From positions 1-6,657 of the forward strand of contig JBAWEQ010000140.1 of the NCBI GenBank assembly GCA_049591295.1: DNA of 6,657 nucleotides, in the 5' to 3' direction. Source of the DNA: DTPS01 sp049591295 (GTDB lineage Bacteria; Acidobacteriota; UBA4820; DSQY01). Positions 4,342 to 6,657 of the stretch are shown one piece after another. Under the pieces are notes generated by a model. It did not search any database, had not been told where the DNA came from, and was given only the letters and a program-made list of their open reading frames with translations. The translations under genes and the position numbers were made by a program. The number at the start of each line of letters is the position of its first letter. Position 1 is the stretch's first letter.

Positions 4342-5184
4342 ATGAGAAGAAGAGCTCGTACCGTCCTGTTGGTAGCAGTTCTACTGCTGTGCGCCCTGAA
4401 CCTCTGGGCCAAAACGGGCGTGGCCCTGGTTCACGGCAAGGGGGGAGCCGATCTCCAGAATGTCTCCACTGCGCTCGCCTACTGGACTTCGCCCATGATC
4501 GCGGCGGTCACCAAGAACTACAGCGTGCCGTACACCGTTTGCCACTACGACGGCACCCAGTACATGTGGGTGGCCGGCGACCAGGTGGCCTCCCAGATCG
4601 CCTCCTTCGTCAATACGCAGGGAATTACGGACCTCGTCATCGATACCCACTCCTTCGGCGGAGTGGTCGTGCGGTGGATCTTCTCGAACCCGAACCGGAA
4701 CGCGGACTACCAGACGGTGGTGAACGCCACGCGGTGGGTGAACACCATCGCCGCTCCGCAGGACGGCTCCGAGGCGGCCGACCTCGCAGGCACGCTGTCG
4801 GGCTCCTGGCTCACGGGCTGGCTGGTAGACCTAGTGGGCGAGAACACGAACTCCACCTACAATTGCCGCACCGACTGGATGGCCTATTACAATCAATACT
4901 GGCTCTTCGGCACGGCGGGCAGACCCGCCCTCCCCAAGAGCTTCTACTGCATCGCCGGGGTGGACACTGGGCTGGGCATCTTCAACGACTGGGCCCACGC
5001 GGAGGACTACGGCCTGGCGGCGCTCGCCGCGGTGAGCGGATTCCCGGGCGCCAACGACGGCATGGTGGCCCAGTATTCGGCGGAGGCGGTGGGCACCCTC
5101 TGGTTCGAGACCGATGCCAACCACCACCACAACCGCCGCAACGATTTTCGGCCGATCGGTACCTATCTATCGTACGACTTTTAG
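4342..5184 (+). CDS. Secreted lipase-type alpha/beta hydrolase
   Basis: A 280-residue exported hydrolase, probably acting on ester bonds of lipids outside the cytoplasm. A signal peptide occupies residues 1-23 (MRRRAR then a Leu/Val-rich core, NLWA before Lys24). The fold is marked by VALVHGKGG (27-35), giving the HG oxyanion segment. The nucleophile elbow is THSFGG (102-107) with Ser104 and Thr in place of the first Gly of GxSxG. The likely catalytic acid is Asp239 in GANDGMV (236-242), like the NDG motif of bacterial lipases. A His cluster at 261-263 (NHHHN) contains the probable catalytic His. Cys175 and Cys203 could form a disulphide. Its size resembles family I triacylglycerol lipases, but substrate cannot be read from the sequence. 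AAGGAGGA with 5-nt spacing fixes the ATG at 4342; an in-frame TTG at 4315 is weaker. The stop is 10 nt before the next gene, so they form one operon. Confidence 0.82.
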   Translation: MRRRARTVLLVAVLLLCALNLWAKTGVALVHGKGGADLQNVSTALAYWTSPMIAAVTKNYSVPYTVCHYDGTQYMWVAGDQVASQIASFVNTQGITDLVIDTHSFGGVVVRWIFSNPNRNADYQTVVNATRWVNTIAAPQDGSEAADLAGTLSGSWLTGWLVDLVGENTNSTYNCRTDWMAYYNQYWLFGTAGRPALPKSFYCIAGVDTGLGIFNDWAHAEDYGLAALAAVSGFPGANDGMVAQYSAEAVGTLWFETDANHHHNRRNDFRPIGTYLSYDF

Positions 5185-5194
5185 GGGGGAACCC

Positions 5195-6445
5195 ATGAGA
5201 CTGCACGAGACCCATCGCATACCCGTCCTTCTCGCGGCGCTCCTCCCGGTGATCTCCCTGTTCGCCGCGGGCTCCGTTACTCAGATGAGCCAGGGTTTCG
5301 CTCCCCATACCCCCTACGTCGCCCCGAGGCCCTTCGCCAGCACCTCCTCGCTCGACGCCTTCATCGTGGATGCCACCCACCGGAGCAGCGCCTCCGTGGT
5401 GCTCCGCGGCCCGGACGCCAGGGTGGTGGTCTGGCCCGTGGGCGTCCCGACGGCCGAGACCAGCCTGCGCCTGCTGGATCCGAAGGGGAATCCCTTCGCG
5501 CCCGACGGCCGGACGGAGGCCGCTTTTGCCGCGGGCTCTTCGGCCGAGCTGGCCGGGCTGGTGGATCTTCCGCCCACGGCCACTCTTCTGAAGGTATCTC
5601 CCGCCGCACCGGGGCGTTATACGCTCGACTGCAGCCATGCCCAGAGCGGCGCGAAGGCGTTCATGGTGGCCGTGCAGGACGGCTCGGGCTATCGGATGCG
5701 GGTGAGCCTTTCGGAGATGGTCTCTTCTCCTGCCGGGCATCCAGCCCTCTACGCCAAGCTGTTCAACCAGAACGACGGAGCTCCCCTGCTCGGATTTCAC
5801 GTGACGGCCATGGCCCGAGGCGCCTCGGGAGGTTCGCCTGCCCGGGTGGTCCTGCAGGATGACGGCGTCGCACCCGACGCCACCGCCGGGGACGGCGTCT
5901 ACTCCTGCTTCCTGCCGGTGGAGCCGGGAGGCGGCATGGAGGACGTCAAGGTGGACGCTTCGGGAACGGCCGACGGCCTTCCGCTCCACCGCGTGGGCCA
6001 CGCCGCATTGGCCCTCTCGGAGCGCGGCTTCCGCATCCTCGGACTCCGGCCTTGCCAGGTTCTCCGCGACCAGTCGGGCGTCTCGGCCGTGGAGGTGCCC
6101 GTCCGGGTCAAGCTACCCAAGGCGGGAACGTACCGGCTCCAGGCCACCCTGACGGGCTCGGGCCCCTCCGGTGCCGAGCTGGAGGTGGCCTACGCCTCTG
6201 CGGAGGCATCTCTTGCGGCCGGAGAACAGACGATGACCCTGCGCTTCGCCGGGCAGGACCTCTCCCGTGCGGACGTGGATCCGCCCTACACGGTCCGCGA
6301 TGCTTCTCTTCTCGACCTAGGCGCCGTCCGGGTGGCCGCCCAGGCTTCCCGGCTGGGACGCGTGGCGGGCTTCACGCTCCCTGAGCTGCCCCCTCCAGCG
6401 CCCGCTCCCTCGCTGCCTGCCAAGCGTCCCGTGTCTTCTCCCTAG
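5195..6445 (+). CDS. Secreted beta-sandwich protein with choice-of-anchor-X-like motif
   Basis: A 416-residue exported protein of unknown function. Residues 1-25 are a signal peptide (MRLHETHR then VLLAALLPVISLF, cleavage near FAAG). Three beta-rich parts follow: about 50-160, ending in APGRYTLDCS (138-147) like pre-peptidase C-terminal-type sandwiches; about 165-270 with QDDGVAPDATAGDGVYS (221-237), an Asp-rich loop characteristic of choice-of-anchor-X-type and similar surface domains, plausibly calcium-binding; and about 295-385 with PKAGTYRLQATL (308-319) and DPPYTVRDASLLD (362-374), resembling repeats in secreted bacterial proteins. The tail from about 395 is a Pro/Ala/Ser linker without LPxTG or other anchor. 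An AGGGGGGA ribosome site precedes the ATG at 5195, 10 nt after the lipase stop. Tight coupling suggests a role with the lipase, for example stabilising, presenting or targeting it. It shows no resemblance I can see to the Lif foldases. Confidence 0.72.
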   Translation: MRLHETHRIPVLLAALLPVISLFAAGSVTQMSQGFAPHTPYVAPRPFASTSSLDAFIVDATHRSSASVVLRGPDARVVVWPVGVPTAETSLRLLDPKGNPFAPDGRTEAAFAAGSSAELAGLVDLPPTATLLKVSPAAPGRYTLDCSHAQSGAKAFMVAVQDGSGYRMRVSLSEMVSSPAGHPALYAKLFNQNDGAPLLGFHVTAMARGASGGSPARVVLQDDGVAPDATAGDGVYSCFLPVEPGGGMEDVKVDASGTADGLPLHRVGHAALALSERGFRILGLRPCQVLRDQSGVSAVEVPVRVKLPKAGTYRLQATLTGSGPSGAELEVAYASAEASLAAGEQTMTLRFAGQDLSRADVDPPYTVRDASLLDLGAVRVAAQASRLGRVAGFTLPELPPPAPAPSLPAKRPVSSP

Positions 6446-6474
6446 TCTGCTCTCGCCTCAGCGGCTCCCCAGGA

Positions 6475-6503
6475 GCGCCTCCGCCGGAGGCGCCCCGTTT
6501 TTT
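6475..6503 (+). terminator. Intrinsic terminator of the lipase operon
   Basis: GCGCCTC (6475-6481) and GAGGCGC (6487-6493) form a 7-bp stem around CGCCG, followed after CCCG by six T (6498-6503). It lies 30 nt past the stop of the beta-sandwich gene and has the form of a strong Rho-independent terminator. Confidence 0.85.
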
Positions 6504-6538
6504 CCCGCAGAAGGGGTGCGCGGGCGTCCTCAATCGAC

Positions 6539-6657
6539 ATAGGTAGGCCCTCGCGGGCTTTCCCTGTCACACCACCGTGCGTACGGGTCCGTACACGGCG
6601 GTTCGGTGGGTTATGCGGTTGGACCCCAAGAGCGTCCCCGCCGGACTTTGGGTTGCG
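6539..6657 (-). mobile_element. Group II intron, 3' end only (domains V and VI), runs off the window
   Basis: Read on the minus strand, 6602 to 6571 folds as a domain V. A 9-bp lower stem ACCGCCGTG/CACGGTGGT (one G-U) is followed by a 4-bp upper stem TACG/CGTA with loop GACC and a two-base CG bulge on the 3' side. This is the shape and size (about 32-34 nt) of the group II catalytic hairpin, and the sequence closely resembles a domain V seen in many bacterial introns. Directly after it, 6565-6541 folds as a domain VI hairpin: AGG/CCT outer and GCCC/GGGC inner stems with a GCGA loop and an unpaired A in CTACC as candidate branch point. The intron would then end in AT near 6539, an AY end as the class requires. 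The maturase gene, if present, lies to the right. A minus-strand frame with stop at 6611-6613 may be its last codons, unproven. Confidence 0.75.
6571..6602 (-). ncRNA. Group II intron domain V
   Basis: The catalytic hairpin of the partial intron. Lower stem 6594-6602 with 6571-6579, two-base bulge 6580-6581, upper stem 6590-6593 with 6582-6585, loop 6586-6589. Domain V binds the catalytic metal ions in splicing. Subclass cannot be set from this fragment. Confidence 0.72.

Noticed and set aside
4982..6001. 339-codon minus-strand frame antisense to the lipase and beta-sandwich genes
   Set aside because: It is typical of antisense frames in high-GC coding DNA: it crosses a gene junction, has no ribosome site of note and resembles no protein.
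6505..6657. Group IIC intron assigned by its position after a terminator
   Set aside because: The orientation is opposite to that expected for IIC targeting, and domain V alone does not set the subclass here.

Overview
The window is high-GC bacterial DNA with strong AAGGAGG-type ribosome-binding sites and several Sec-type exported proteins. It encodes an outer-membrane-barrel-like protein, a Spy/CpxP-like periplasmic protein and a fused chorismate mutase-prephenate dehydrogenase. This points to a didermic (Gram-negative type) bacterium. Acidobacteriota or a delta-proteobacterium-like lineage is plausible, but the sequence alone cannot fix the phylum.

Layout, left to right: (1) 1-219, no convincing gene, several small GC hairpins. 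(2) 220-696 (-), a GAF-domain protein with the full residue set of free methionine-(R)-sulfoxide reductase. (3) 818-1066 (+), a small unrecognised protein, then 1115-1651 (+), a Spy/CpxP-like periplasmic LTxxQ protein. (4) A convergent hairpin at 1690-1718. (5) 1749-2909 (-), tyrA, preceded on the same strand by a roughly 200-nt leader. (6) 3149-3985 (-), an exported probable outer-membrane beta-barrel protein. (7) A 356-nt divergent intergenic region with a near-consensus promoter, a dyad over its start point and a second metal-box-like palindrome. (8) 4342-5184 and 5195-6445 (+), a two-gene unit: a secreted lipase-type alpha/beta hydrolase and a secreted multi-domain beta-sandwich protein, closed by a terminator at 6475-6503. 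(9) 6539-6657 (-), the 3' end of a group II intron (domains V and VI) that runs off the right edge.

The most notable system is the tyrA leader (about 2952-3152, minus strand). A 31-codon ORF with a good Shine-Dalgarno carries four Tyr codons in five (Tyr-Arg-Tyr-Tyr-Tyr). It is followed by a perfect GC hairpin with a GAGA loop and five T, 42 nt before tyrA. A stretch at the end of the leader ORF can instead pair with the whole 5' arm of that hairpin, forming an antiterminator. A possible promoter sits just upstream, overlapping the stop codon of the barrel gene. The arrangement is that of ribosome-mediated transcription attenuation by charged tRNA-Tyr, controlling the gene for tyrosine synthesis. 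I inferred this from the sequence, and it needs comparative and experimental confirmation.

Second in interest is the control region of the barrel gene: TTGACA-N17-TATATT followed at once by the dyad TATCTGA-N8-TCAGATA. This is the layout of a repressor-controlled promoter and resembles ArsR/SmtB-type sites.
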